Assembly: GCA_036227345.1 (NCBI GenBank)
Contig: CP109468.1
Span: forward strand, 7,068,001 to 7,132,000
Reading direction: 5' to 3'
Source of the DNA: Streptomyces sp. NBC_01463
Lineage (GTDB): Bacteria; Actinomycetota; Actinomycetes; Streptomycetales; Streptomycetaceae
DNA: 64,000 nt
Made by a program: the position numbers and the translations under genes
The notes under the pieces: model-generated
What the model saw: the letters and a program-made list of their open reading frames with translations, nothing else
Told to the model about the DNA's origin: nothing
Database searches by the model: none
Part shown: piece by piece, positions 1-7,666 of the stretch
How positions within the stretch are numbered: the stretch's first letter is position 1
Layout: each line of letters starts with the position of its first letter

Positions 1-2
1 CG

Positions 3-533
3 ATCCACACCTCGCGGATCGCGCACGGGGAGCGCAGGCTCGTCGTGCTGAGCCGCGAAGGGCTCTGGGCGGTACGGGACTTCGACCCGGACTCCGCGGC
101 GCGGCGGGCCTTCCGCGCCATCGCGGCCACGCCGTACGACCCGCGCTGGGCCGTGCCGGGCACCTTCCGCGCGTACGACACCTCCCGGACCATCCAGGTG
201 GAGAACGCCGACGGGGTCGAGCGCGGACTCGGTCTCGGCGGGGAGATCGCCTTCGAGTTCGACGGCGCCCGGCACACCCTCCAGGTGGCCGTCGAGGACG
301 ACGGTTCGCTCTGGGCGGTCTTCGCCGACGCCACCAGCGGGGACACCAGCTACCGCTTCCGGTTCCTGCGGCCCGCGGCCCCGGCCGCCGACGGCTCGGT
401 GACGGTCGACCTCAACCGTGCGCTGCTGCCGCCCTGCGCCTTCGCGGACCACTTCATCTGCCCCTTCCCGCCGCCCGGCAACACCCTCTCCGTCGCCGTC
501 GAGGCGGGGGAGCGCCTGCGGACCGACGGCTGA
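3..533 (+). CDS. DUF1684 domain protein (5' truncated by window)
   Basis: The frame is open from the left edge, so the true start lies outside the window. About 176 C-terminal residues are visible. The tail has the family's characteristic run of Cys-Ala-Phe-Ala-Asp-His-Phe followed by Cys-Pro-Phe-Pro-Pro-Pro-Gly-Asn and Val-Glu-Ala-Gly-Glu, which I recognise from DUF1684 proteins of actinobacteria. No signal peptide or membrane segment is visible in this part. The biochemical role of DUF1684 is unknown. It stands alone, and 260 bp of non-coding sequence separate it from sprB. Confidence 0.8.
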   Translation: MHTSRIAHGERRLVVLSREGLWAVRDFDPDSAARRAFRAIAATPYDPRWAVPGTFRAYDTSRTIQVENADGVERGLGLGGEIAFEFDGARHTLQVAVEDDGSLWAVFADATSGDTSYRFRFLRPAAPAADGSVTVDLNRALLPPCAFADHFICPFPPPGNTLSVAVEAGERLRTDG

Positions 534-793
534 ACAGCCCCCGTACCGACCGCGTCCGGCCCCGGTGGAACTGATCCGCCGGGGCCGGACGGCTGCGCGG
601 CGCAAGTCGCCACGCCGCAAGCTCAGGCCAAAAGGCGCTCTTGCGCCGGAAGTTGACGCCTTGAATACTCCCGAGCAGCGCTTGTCAGGGGCACGGCACA
701 TCCGGAATCCGGACACCGGCCGTTCACCTGACTGCGCCTCACGGGTCCGGCCACCCCACAGGCGGACCCCCGACTCCCCTCGGGAGGAAACAA

Positions 794-1693
794 GTGAGGA
801 TCAAGCGCACCACCCCCCTCAGCGGCAACGCGAGACGCAGCAGGGCCGTCGCCATCGCCGCAGGCCTCGTGGCAGTCGCCGCACTCGCCGTCCCCAGCGC
901 ACAGGCCAGCTCCACCGGAACGTACAGCGCGAACCAGCTCTCCGCCGCGAGCGAAGCCGTCCTCGGCGCCGACGTGGCAGGCACGGCCTGGAACGTCGAC
1001 CCCGCGACGAAGAAGCTCGTGGTCACGGTCGACAGCACCGTCTCCGCTTCGGAGATCCAGCAGATCAAGGACTCCGCGGGCTCCAACGCGGGCGCCCTGC
1101 GCATCGAGCGCACCTCCGGGAAGTTCAGCAAGCTGCTCTCCGGCGGTGACGCCATCTACGCACCCGGCTGGCGCTGTTCCCTCGGATTCAACGTCCGCAG
1201 CGGCAGCACCTACTACTTCCTGACCGCCGGTCACTGCACCGACGGCAACCCGCCCTGGTACACCAACTCCTCGAACACCACCTACATCGGACCGACGGTC
1301 GGCTCCAGCTTCCCGACCAACGACTACGGTCTGGTGCGCTACGACAACGCCGCCGTCTCCCACGAGGGCACCGTCGGCAGCGTCGACATCACCAGTGCGG
1401 CCAACGCCACGGTCGGGATGTCCGTCACCCGCCGCGGCTCCACCACCGGCATCCACAGCGGCACCGTCTCCGCGCTCAACGCCACGGTCAACTACGGCGG
1501 CGGAGACGTCGTCTACGGCATGATCAAGACCAACGTGTGCGCGGAGCCCGGCGACTCCGGCGGTCCGCTCTACTCCGGCTCCAGGGCGATCGGCCTCACC
1601 TCGGGCGGCAGCGGCAACTGCAGCTCCGGCGGTACGACGTTCTTCCAGCCGGTCACCGAGGCGCTCAGCGCGTACGGCGTCAGCGTCTACTGA
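794..1693 (+). CDS. sprB: Streptogrisin B precursor (secreted S1 serine protease)
   Basis: This is a 299-residue pre-pro-protease, the same length as the Streptomyces griseus protease B precursor, which it closely resembles from memory. A GTG start is preceded by GGGAGGAAAC. Residues 1-38 form a twin-positive, hydrophobic signal peptide. A propeptide of about 75 residues follows, and the mature chymotrypsin-fold enzyme begins near Ile-Tyr-Ala-Pro. The catalytic triad is His147 (TAGHC), Asp177 (NDYG) and Ser255 (GDSGGP). Paired cysteines match the family disulfides. It should act outside the cell as a broad-specificity endoprotease after autocatalytic removal of the propeptide. It is monocistronic and followed by two hairpins. 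Confidence 0.95.
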   Translation: MRIKRTTPLSGNARRSRAVAIAAGLVAVAALAVPSAQASSTGTYSANQLSAASEAVLGADVAGTAWNVDPATKKLVVTVDSTVSASEIQQIKDSAGSNAGALRIERTSGKFSKLLSGGDAIYAPGWRCSLGFNVRSGSTYYFLTAGHCTDGNPPWYTNSSNTTYIGPTVGSSFPTNDYGLVRYDNAAVSHEGTVGSVDITSAANATVGMSVTRRGSTTGIHSGTVSALNATVNYGGGDVVYGMIKTNVCAEPGDSGGPLYSGSRAIGLTSGGSGNCSSGGTTFFQPVTEALSAYGVSVY

Positions 1694-1703
1694 CGCACCG
1701 GGC

Positions 1704-1730
1704 GGCCGGTCCCGTCCCCGGGGACCGGCC
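1704..1730 (+). terminator. Hairpin downstream of sprB (first)
   Basis: GGCCGGTCCC and GGGACCGGCC form a perfect 10-bp stem 10 bp after the sprB stop. There is no U-tract, as usual for Streptomyces terminators. Confidence 0.6.
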
Positions 1731-1759
1731 GATCCTCGAAAGCGCAAGTCGAACACGCC

Positions 1760-1790
1760 GAGCCCCCGCCCGAATTCGGGGCGGGGGCTC
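1760..1790 (+). terminator. Hairpin downstream of sprB (second)
   Basis: GAGCCCCCGCCC pairs with GGGCGGGGGCTC, a perfect 12-bp stem around a 7-nt loop. It is probably the main transcription terminator for sprB and insulates the following SLOG gene. Confidence 0.7.
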
Positions 1791-1864
1791 CCGCTGACCC
1801 CGCGGCTTTTGAGAGGATGTGACACGGACGGTCACGCAGGAGCAACGGGGGCGGATGCTGCGCC

Positions 1865-1915
1865 TCCCGGAGGGATGCCCTCCGGGAACCCCCGGCAGAC
1901 ACCCCAGGGGGTTCC
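1865..1915 (+). promoter_or_regulatory. Two overlapping hairpins in the SLOG-gene leader
   Basis: TCCCGGAGGG/CCCTCCGGGA (1865-1887, 3-nt loop) and GGAACCCCC/GGGGGTTCC (1885-1915) are both perfect inverted repeats. They share three bases, so they compete. The second ends 6 bp before the GTG start of the next gene. This is compatible with attenuation or translational control, or with a terminator for upstream transcription. Confidence 0.4.
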
Positions 1916-1921
1916 AGGTCC

Positions 1922-2401
1922 GTGAAACGCATCGGAGTGACCGGTCACCGCAGCATTCCAAGGGAAGTCCACGACCACGTGCTGGCGGCGATGCGCACGG
2001 CACTCCGCGGCTTCGACGGATCGGTGGAGGCACTGTCCAGCCTGGCGGTGGGCGCGGACCAGCTCTTCGCCGACCTGGCCCTCGCCCACGGCGCCGAGCT
2101 GACGGTGGTCATCCCCAGCGGCGACTACGAGGCCTGCTTCGCCGACGAGGCCGAACTCGCCCGCTACCGTTCCCTCAAGGCCCGCGCCGTCCGCGAGGTC
2201 AGGCTGGACTACCCGCACTCCACCGACGAGGCGTACTACGCGGCCGGCGCCTACATCGCCGACCACTGCGACCGCCTGCTCGCCGTGTGGGACGGCCGCC
2301 CCGCCCGCGGCCTCGGCGGCACCGGCGACATCGTGACGTACGCCCGGGGGCTGGGCCGCCCGGTCACGGTGATCTGGCTCGACGGGGTCGAGCGCGCCTG
2401 A
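1922..2401 (+). CDS. SLOG-superfamily Rossmann-like protein
   Basis: This 159-residue soluble protein begins with a beta strand and a T-G-H-R motif (Ile-Gly-Val-Thr-Gly-His-Arg, residues 4-10). It has Gly-Ala-Asp-Gln in the middle (about 45-48) and Trp-Asp-Gly-Arg-Pro-Ala-Arg-Gly-Leu-Gly-Gly-Thr-Gly near the end. This spacing is typical of SLOG (SMF/DprA-LOG) nucleotide-binding domains, described by Burroughs and colleagues as sensors or processors of nucleotides in conflict systems. The substrate cannot be read from the sequence. It converges on a SLATT-type gene 30 bp away, the family's usual partner, and lies just upstream of an FxSxx-COOH locus. The start is GTG with only a weak AGG ribosome site and hairpins in the leader. 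Confidence 0.7.
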   Translation: MKRIGVTGHRSIPREVHDHVLAAMRTALRGFDGSVEALSSLAVGADQLFADLALAHGAELTVVIPSGDYEACFADEAELARYRSLKARAVREVRLDYPHSTDEAYYAAGAYIADHCDRLLAVWDGRPARGLGGTGDIVTYARGLGRPVTVIWLDGVERA

Positions 2402-2431
2402 TGGGTCGTCAGGGGCCGGGGTGGGCGGCCG

Positions 2432-3358
2432 TCACATCTGATGCCGGGCGAGCCAGTCGGTGTGCTGGGGGGAGACGATGCGCTCGGTCTCGAACACCGC
2501 TCGCGGCCACTGCCGCTCGTTCAGTGTGGTCTCCATCGCCACCTGCATGGACTCCAGGTCCTTCTCCACCAGGGAGTGGGCCGAGATCAGCGGATGGTGG
2601 CGGCGCATCTCGACCCAGGCGAGACAGGCGGCGCCCGCGGCGGAGAGCACCCCGGTCAGGGCGAAGGACTGGCCGACCGAGAACGCCCTGAGCAGGGCGA
2701 GGAGCAGGGCGAGCGCCGTCAGTGCGGCGATCGTGGTCGACCAGGCGAGCGTGGCGCGCCGCGACACCTCCTGGCGTCTGCGGTACCAGCTGCGCTGTTC
2801 GATCAGCCGGTCGCGCACATAGGTCTCCTTGCGCACGGTGAATGCCTTGTCCCGCAATGCGCGCATGGATTCGGTGATGAGCCCGCCGGAATCCGCCGTC
2901 CGGTCCCGGGGATCGGACCAGCCCACCTTGCGGAGCTCCTGCAGCCCCTCCTCGAGCCGATTGGCGAACACCGCTTCGGGGTGATGTGTGCCGGTGTCGA
3001 AAGGTGAGCCATGCACCGAGTAGCGCCAGCACATCGATTTGATGAACTCCGCCGCGGAGCGATTCAGTTGCCAATGCGACTTTGCTTTCCGCCGGGAGGT
3101 GAGGTAGGTCGTGATCAGCACCCCGAGGTAGGCCAACACCGCAACACCATCCGTGAGTTGGAGCGTGCCCGCGACCTCCGCACGCCAGGGCAGCGCGGCC
3201 GGAACCGAGCCCGTGACCAGCAGGATGAGCTGCCACCTGGTGGTGTTGACCGCCTCGCGCTGACGCGCGATCGCGATGGCGTCCGTGTGGTGAAAGAGAT
3301 CCGGCAGATCAGCGTTCCTGAAGACCATGCTCTGCAGTGGTCCGGGAATCGCCGTCAT
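2432..3358 (-). CDS. SLATT/DUF4231-type two-TM protein
   Basis: This protein has 308 residues. I chose ATG at 3358 because GGGAG lies 5 bp upstream; an in-frame GTG at 3364 overlaps that site. Two hydrophobic pairs are visible: about residues 42-90 (Leu-Ile-Leu-Leu-Val-Thr then Ala-Val-Leu-Ala-Tyr-Leu-Gly-Val) and about 195-245 (two close TM helices, Ala-Leu-Thr-Ala-Leu-Ala-Leu-Leu). Between and after them lie charged, coiled-coil-prone helices. This arrangement fits DUF4231/SLATT proteins, predicted membrane effectors paired with SLOG or SMODS nucleotide systems. It faces the SLOG gene tail to tail rather than being co-transcribed. A pore-forming role is inference. Confidence 0.65.
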   Translation of the reverse strand: MTAIPGPLQSMVFRNADLPDLFHHTDAIAIARQREAVNTTRWQLILLVTGSVPAALPWRAEVAGTLQLTDGVAVLAYLGVLITTYLTSRRKAKSHWQLNRSAAEFIKSMCWRYSVHGSPFDTGTHHPEAVFANRLEEGLQELRKVGWSDPRDRTADSGGLITESMRALRDKAFTVRKETYVRDRLIEQRSWYRRRQEVSRRATLAWSTTIAALTALALLLALLRAFSVGQSFALTGVLSAAGAACLAWVEMRRHHPLISAHSLVEKDLESMQVAMETTLNERQWPRAVFETERIVSPQHTDWLARHQM

Positions 3359-3396
3359 GTTCACTCCCGTCTGCGGTTATGTTGTCACTCTGTTGG

Positions 3397-3413
3397 CGGA
3401 ATCTATAGTTCCG
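3397..3413. promoter_or_regulatory. Inverted repeat upstream of the SLATT gene
   Basis: CGGAATCTATAGTTCCG has a perfect 5-bp dyad around an AT-rich centre. It lies 39 bp upstream of the SLATT start, in the unusually AT-rich divergent intergenic region facing fxsA. Its reverse complement shares CGGAACTAT with a second site at 3545-3553, close to fxsA, so one regulator could bind both. No regulator gene lies next to it. Confidence 0.35.
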
Positions 3414-3584
3414 TTTGATCCTGGCCGGTCCCGTGTGACGCTCTTGTTCCAAGTGGGCGTCCTCAGTTGCCAACCGAGGCCATGAGAGTAAAGTCGTGCC
3501 GCCGGGCACTGCAATGGTGCAGGTACCAACACTGGTTTCCTGTCCGGAACTATTCCATCGGAACGAATCCCCTCAAGGACGGCC

Positions 3585-3752
3585 GTGAAGACCACTGAAT
3601 CCTCCCTCTCCTTCGCCGTTGCGAAGAAGAGTCGTGTGCCGCTCGCCGCGATCGACGCGCGTGGTGGCGAAGCAGCCAGGAAGCTCGGTCGGGTGCATGC
3701 AGCCTCCGCCGGTCGCCCCAGCCAGGCATCCACCTTCAACTCCTCCCTCTGA
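3585..3752 (+). CDS. fxsA: FxSxx-COOH cyclophane RiPP precursor peptide
   Basis: This is a 55-codon gene starting with GTG and preceded by AAGGA at proper spacing. The peptide has a Ser/Ala/Lys-rich leader (residues 1-49) and ends Thr50-Phe51-Asn52-Ser53-Ser54-Leu55. That is exactly the F-x-S-x-x-COOH signature that names this RiPP family. It lies 74 bp upstream of the fxsB maturase. By analogy with FxsB enzymes of the triceptide class, Phe51 and Ser53 would be joined into a three-residue cyclophane (aryl carbon to Ser C-beta). No leader protease or exporter is encoded nearby, so the fate of the modified peptide is unknown. The gene lies in a segment of lower GC than its neighbours. Confidence 0.85.
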   Translation: MKTTESSLSFAVAKKSRVPLAAIDARGGEAARKLGRVHAASAGRPSQASTFNSSL

Positions 3753-3761
3753 TCCCTTATT

Positions 3762-3809
3762 GCGGATCACTCCTCCGGGGCAGCCGGTCTGCCGGATCAC
3801 CCTTCCGGG
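3762..3809 (+). repeat. Direct repeat between fxsA and fxsB
   Basis: GCGGATCACTCCTCCGGG (3762-3779) and CCGGATCACCCTTCCGGG (3792-3809) match at 15 of 18 positions with 30-bp spacing. They sit in the 74-bp gap between precursor and maturase genes. A possible -10 box, TAGACT, follows at about 3818, only 4 bp before the fxsB ATG. A separate, possibly leaderless, fxsB promoter is therefore conceivable. Confidence 0.3.
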
Positions 3810-3826
3810 CTGGCTAGACTGGTGGA

Positions 3827-6082
3827 ATGACAGGACTTCTGGTCCCTTTCCGTGAAGTAGTCCTCAAGGTTCACAGCAGGTGTGATCTTGCCTGTGACCA
3901 TTGCTATGTCTACGAACATGCCGATCAGAGCTGGCGAACCCGTCCGAAAACAATCTCTGACGACGTCATCTTCCGGACTGCTCAGCGCCTGGCTGAGCAT
4001 GCCAAGACACACGCACTGCCCTCCGTGTCAGTGATCCTGCACGGAGGGGAGCCTCTACTGGCGGGCCCCGCCCGGCTGCGCCGCATCTGCGAAGAGCTGA
4101 CCTCCGCCTTCGACGGCATCGCCGCCCTCGACCTGCGCATCCACACCAACGGGCTGCAGCTCAGTCCGCGCTATCTCGACCTCTTCAGCGAGTACGACGT
4201 CAAGGTGGGCATCTCCCTCGACGGCGACCGCGCGGCCAACGACCGGCACCGCCGCTTCGCCGACGGGCGCAGCAGCCACCCCCTGGTGCTCAAGGCCGTC
4301 GAACTGCTCCGGCAGGAGCGCTACCGCCATCTCAACCTCGGCCTCCTGTGCACCATCGACATCGAGAACGACCCGCACGCGGTCCTCGACGCCCTCACGG
4401 AGCTCGAACCGCCGCTCATCGACTTCCTGCTGCCGCACGCCACCTGGGACGACCCGCCGCCCCGTCCGGACGGATCGCCCACCGCCTACGCCGACTGGCT
4501 CCTCGCGGTCTTCGACCGCTGGCAGGAGCAGGGGCGTCCGGTGCCGGTACGGATCTTCTCCTCGGTCGCCTCCACGCTGAACGGCGGCCCCAGTCTCACC
4601 GAGTCGCTGGGCCTGGCCCCGACCGACCTCGTCGTCGTCGAGACCGACGGCCGGCTGGAGCAGGTGGACTCGCTGAAGAGCGCCTACGAGGGCGCGGCGG
4701 ACACCGGCTTCGACGTCTTCGCGCACTCCTTCGACGAGGTCGCGGCGCACCCCGGGGTGCGGGCTAGGCAGCTCGGCCTGGCGGGCGTCAGCGAGACCTG
4801 CCGCGCCTGCCCCGTCGTACGTTCGTGCGGCGGAGGCCTGTACACCCACCGCTACAGCTCCGCCGGCTCCGGCGAGGGTTTCGACAACCCGTCGGTCTAC
4901 TGCCACGATCTCGCCGCCCTGGTGCACGGCATCGAGGCCCGCACGTCCGCGGACGCCGTGGCACCGGCGGTGGCCGAACCCGCCGAGCTGCTCGCCGCCC
5001 AGGAGGACCTCACCCGCACGCTCCTGGCCCGGCTGCACGCGGACCTGGACGGCAGGGGCGGCGATCCCTGGGCGGCCGGGTGGGAACTGGCGGCCGTGCT
5101 GGAGGGCTCGGAGGAAGGGGCCCGGGAGCTGGACGCCGTACTCGCCCATCCGTACAGCCGCAGCTGGCTGCTGGACTCGCTGGACGCCCTGTACGACGAG
5201 CGCCCGGGAGCGGCGACCGCCGCCGCCGACGGCCTGCGGGCGCTGCTCGCGGCCGCCGCCGTGCGGGCCGGCCTCGATCTCCGCGCACCGGTGACCTACC
5301 GGGACGGCGCGCTGGTCCTGCCCACCCTCGGCCGGCTGATGGTCGGCGGCCCGGGGGAGCACGGCACGGTGCTGGTGTGCGCCGCCGGGGACGGGTTCCT
5401 GGCCGGGGCCGCCGCCGGACCGGCCGAGCGGCGGATCCGACGGGTCCGGCGGCGGGCCGCGGCCGAGCCCGGCTGGCTGCCGGTGCGCGCGTTCGCCCTG
5501 CCCGGCGGCCCGGCCGCGGACCGCGGCTTCGTGATCGACGACCTCGACCCGTACCGCGACTGCTTCACCGGACCCGCGGCGGCCACCCTCGGCGCGGCCG
5601 CGGCCGGCCGGCTGGGTGCCGCGCTCACCGAGGCGTGGGAGCTGATCGAGCGGCGGGCTCCGGCGTACGGCGCGGACTCCGCCGACGGCCCGCTCACCTT
5701 CACCCCGCTCACCGGCTCCGTGCCGGGCGAGCCCTCCGTGGGACGGCACGGATACGGCGCCCTGGGAATCGGCGCGGACGAGCGCGCGTACACGCTGGCG
5801 CTCACTCTGCTGCGCGGAGTGCGGCGGGCGAGATTCCGGGCACTTGCGGACGTCACGGATCTTTACGCGGCGGACGGCTCCTGGGAACATCGAATGCCCT
5901 GGCAGGAGGAATTGGTTCCGTTTTCCCGGCTGCTGGCCGGCACCTATGAACGACTGGCGCTCGCGGCATTCGATCCCCGGTACCGGGACGGAGTGCCGCA
6001 GGCGCTCGACACGCTGGAAGGCGCCGCCGAACTCACCGTCGGCGGAAAACGGCTTCTGGCCCTGATGCGAAAAGAATTCTGA
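3827..6082 (+). CDS. fxsB: Radical SAM/SPASM maturase FxsB with degenerate HEXXH-type extension
   Basis: This 751-residue protein is about twice the length of a bare FxsB. Cys19-x3-Cys23-x2-Cys26 binds the SAM-cleaving 4Fe-4S cluster. A GGEP motif follows (near residue 72), and SPASM-type cysteines lie around 325-365 (CRACPVVRSCGGG and a later Cys). It should install the Phe-x-Ser cyclophane on FxsA. From about residue 390 a second domain resembles the HEXXH-motif peptide-modification family (putative beta-hydroxylases). Where His-Glu-x-x-His is expected, the sequence is Arg663-Gly-Val-Arg-Arg667, so the metal site is lost. This fits the form NCBI calls FxsBH with an inactivated extension. 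The domain may now only bind substrate or partners. Confidence 0.9.
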   Translation: MTGLLVPFREVVLKVHSRCDLACDHCYVYEHADQSWRTRPKTISDDVIFRTAQRLAEHAKTHALPSVSVILHGGEPLLAGPARLRRICEELTSAFDGIAALDLRIHTNGLQLSPRYLDLFSEYDVKVGISLDGDRAANDRHRRFADGRSSHPLVLKAVELLRQERYRHLNLGLLCTIDIENDPHAVLDALTELEPPLIDFLLPHATWDDPPPRPDGSPTAYADWLLAVFDRWQEQGRPVPVRIFSSVASTLNGGPSLTESLGLAPTDLVVVETDGRLEQVDSLKSAYEGAADTGFDVFAHSFDEVAAHPGVRARQLGLAGVSETCRACPVVRSCGGGLYTHRYSSAGSGEGFDNPSVYCHDLAALVHGIEARTSADAVAPAVAEPAELLAAQEDLTRTLLARLHADLDGRGGDPWAAGWELAAVLEGSEEGARELDAVLAHPYSRSWLLDSLDALYDERPGAATAAADGLRALLAAAAVRAGLDLRAPVTYRDGALVLPTLGRLMVGGPGEHGTVLVCAAGDGFLAGAAAGPAERRIRRVRRRAAAEPGWLPVRAFALPGGPAADRGFVIDDLDPYRDCFTGPAAATLGAAAAGRLGAALTEAWELIERRAPAYGADSADGPLTFTPLTGSVPGEPSVGRHGYGALGIGADERAYTLALTLLRGVRRARFRALADVTDLYAADGSWEHRMPWQEELVPFSRLLAGTYERLALAAFDPRYRDGVPQALDTLEGAAELTVGGKRLLALMRKEF

Positions 6083-6328
6083 ATCCTGGATTCCGGTTCG
6101 ATGGGAAGGGGGCGGATGCGGGAGAATCGGAAGGAACAACCGGGAGGAACGACCGCAGACCGCATTCGATCAGGAGTGTGGTCGGCGGAGCGCGTGAACA
6201 GATGACTGAAAAGTGGCGTTGATTGACCGAACGTCATGGGGGTGGAGCAAGGTCCGCTCCGGAATGATGAATTCGCTCGCATTCTCTTCACTCCTCGGGT
6301 GCGGGTGCTCACACAGGACGGGGGTCGT

Positions 6329-7666
6329 GTGCACGCGACGACGCAGCAGCGAGCGGCGGACCATCGGCCGTACTTCTTCTTGAGTTATGCCCACACACCG
6401 GGGTACGGCGGTGGCACCGACCCCGACATGTGGGTCGAGCGGCTCTTCCAGGATCTGTGTGGCCATGTGATGGCCATGACCGATCTGCCCGCGGGCGCCC
6501 CCGCGGGCTTCATCGACCGCGAGATACGCTCCGGCGAGGGCTGGTCCGAACGGCTCGGTGAAGTGCTCGCCACCTGCCGGGTGTTCGTACCGCTGTTCTC
6601 GCCGCGCTACTTCGCCAGCGAGATGTGCGGCAAGGAGTGGTACGCCTTCGCCCAGCGCGCCATCCATTACCGGGCCCGCTCCAACCAGCCGGCCGAGGCG
6701 ATCGTGCCGGCGCTCTGGGTGCCGGTGCCGCCCAGCCAGCTGCCGGGGCCCGCCGAGCGATTACAGTTCAACCACCGTGATTTCGGTGACCGTTACGTCA
6801 GCGACGGACTGTACGGGCTGATCAAGCTCAAACTCTTCAACGAGGAGTACGAGCGTGCGGTGTACGAGCTCGCCAAACGCATCGTCAGCGTCGCCGACAC
6901 CGTACGGATCGGCACCGGCCGCCCCGTCGACTACCGGCTCGCGCCCAGCGCCTTCGGCTCACCGGGCAGCATGGCCGCCGGCGGCCCCCGCCCCATGCAG
7001 GTGACCATCGCCGCCGCCACCCGCCACGACCTGCCCGAGGGGCGCAACGCCGACTACTACGGCGACAACCCGCAGGACTGGAACCCCTACCACCCGGACG
7101 CCGCGCGCCCCCTCGCCTACGTGGCCGAGGACCTGGTGCGCTCCCTCAACTACCAGGCCACCATCGCCTCCTTCGACGAGGAGGCCGGCCTGCCGGGCGG
7201 CAAACAGCCACCGACCACCCCGGAGATCCTGCTCGTCGACCGCTGGGCGCTCCAGGACGAGGACCGGTGCCGGCGGCTCGCCGCCTTCGACGCGGAGAAC
7301 CGCCCCTGGGTGACGATGGTCGTGCCGTGGAACCGCGACGACCACGAGAGCAGAGCCGCGGAGGCCGAACTCACCGCCAAGCTCGAACGGACCATGCCCA
7401 CCAAGATGCGCCAGGGCCGGGCCTACTGCCGCGCGGCCGCCAAGGGCGTGCCGAGCATGGAGGCCTTCGGCCAGATCCTGCCGCAGGTGGTCGAGGTGGC
7501 CGCCCAGCAGTATCTGAGACACGCGGCCGTCTATCTGCCCGCCACCGGCGGCGGAGGCCCCACCGAACGGACACGGCTGATGGGACCGATGGCGCAGACC
7601 CAGTACATCCCCGGGACACATGACGCTTCGACGGATGCGGAGGACACGGATGACGGCCAGTCGTGA
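6329..7666 (+). CDS. fxsC: TIR-like protein FxsC
   Basis: The protein has 445 residues from GTG at 6329. An in-frame ATG at 6236 exists, but the 31 codons between use A/T at the third position far more than the gene body, so I reject that start. Residues 13-150 form a TIR-like domain opening with Arg-Pro-Tyr-Phe-Phe-Leu-Ser-Tyr-Ala-His. The C-terminal half (about 230-420) matches the conserved FxsC C-terminal region, including Tyr-Tyr-Gly-Asp-Asn-Pro and Trp-Asn-Pro-Tyr. FxsC is a marker of FxSxx-COOH loci; its biochemistry is unknown. Codon 145 (6761-6763) is TTA, the bldA codon. It overlaps fxsT by 17 bp. A 246-bp gap after fxsB may hold its own promoter. Confidence 0.85.
   Translation: MHATTQQRAADHRPYFFLSYAHTPGYGGGTDPDMWVERLFQDLCGHVMAMTDLPAGAPAGFIDREIRSGEGWSERLGEVLATCRVFVPLFSPRYFASEMCGKEWYAFAQRAIHYRARSNQPAEAIVPALWVPVPPSQLPGPAERLQFNHRDFGDRYVSDGLYGLIKLKLFNEEYERAVYELAKRIVSVADTVRIGTGRPVDYRLAPSAFGSPGSMAAGGPRPMQVTIAAATRHDLPEGRNADYYGDNPQDWNPYHPDAARPLAYVAEDLVRSLNYQATIASFDEEAGLPGGKQPPTTPEILLVDRWALQDEDRCRRLAAFDAENRPWVTMVVPWNRDDHESRAAEAELTAKLERTMPTKMRQGRAYCRAAAKGVPSMEAFGQILPQVVEVAAQQYLRHAAVYLPATGGGGPTERTRLMGPMAQTQYIPGTHDASTDAEDTDDGQS

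Noticed and set aside
623-1825. 400-codon open frame antisense to sprB
   Set aside because: It mirrors the third-position GC bias of the real gene, has Gly/Arg/Val-rich composition and no recognisable domain.
3817-3829. Strong separate promoter for fxsB
   Set aside because: TAGACT could be a -10 box, but no good -35 lies 16-18 bp upstream, so I do not annotate it as a promoter.
3619-3855. 78-codon open frame overlapping fxsA
   Set aside because: It lacks a ribosome site and resembles nothing, while the fxsA phase has the exact FxSxx ending and position.
4055-6139. 694-codon open frame antisense to fxsB
   Set aside because: Antisense open frames of this size are usual opposite high-GC genes. 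Composition is Arg/Gly-rich without motifs.
6236-6328. Upstream start for fxsC
   Set aside because: These 31 codons have about 40% A/T at third positions, unlike the gene body, and no ribosome site. GTG at 6329 is preferred.
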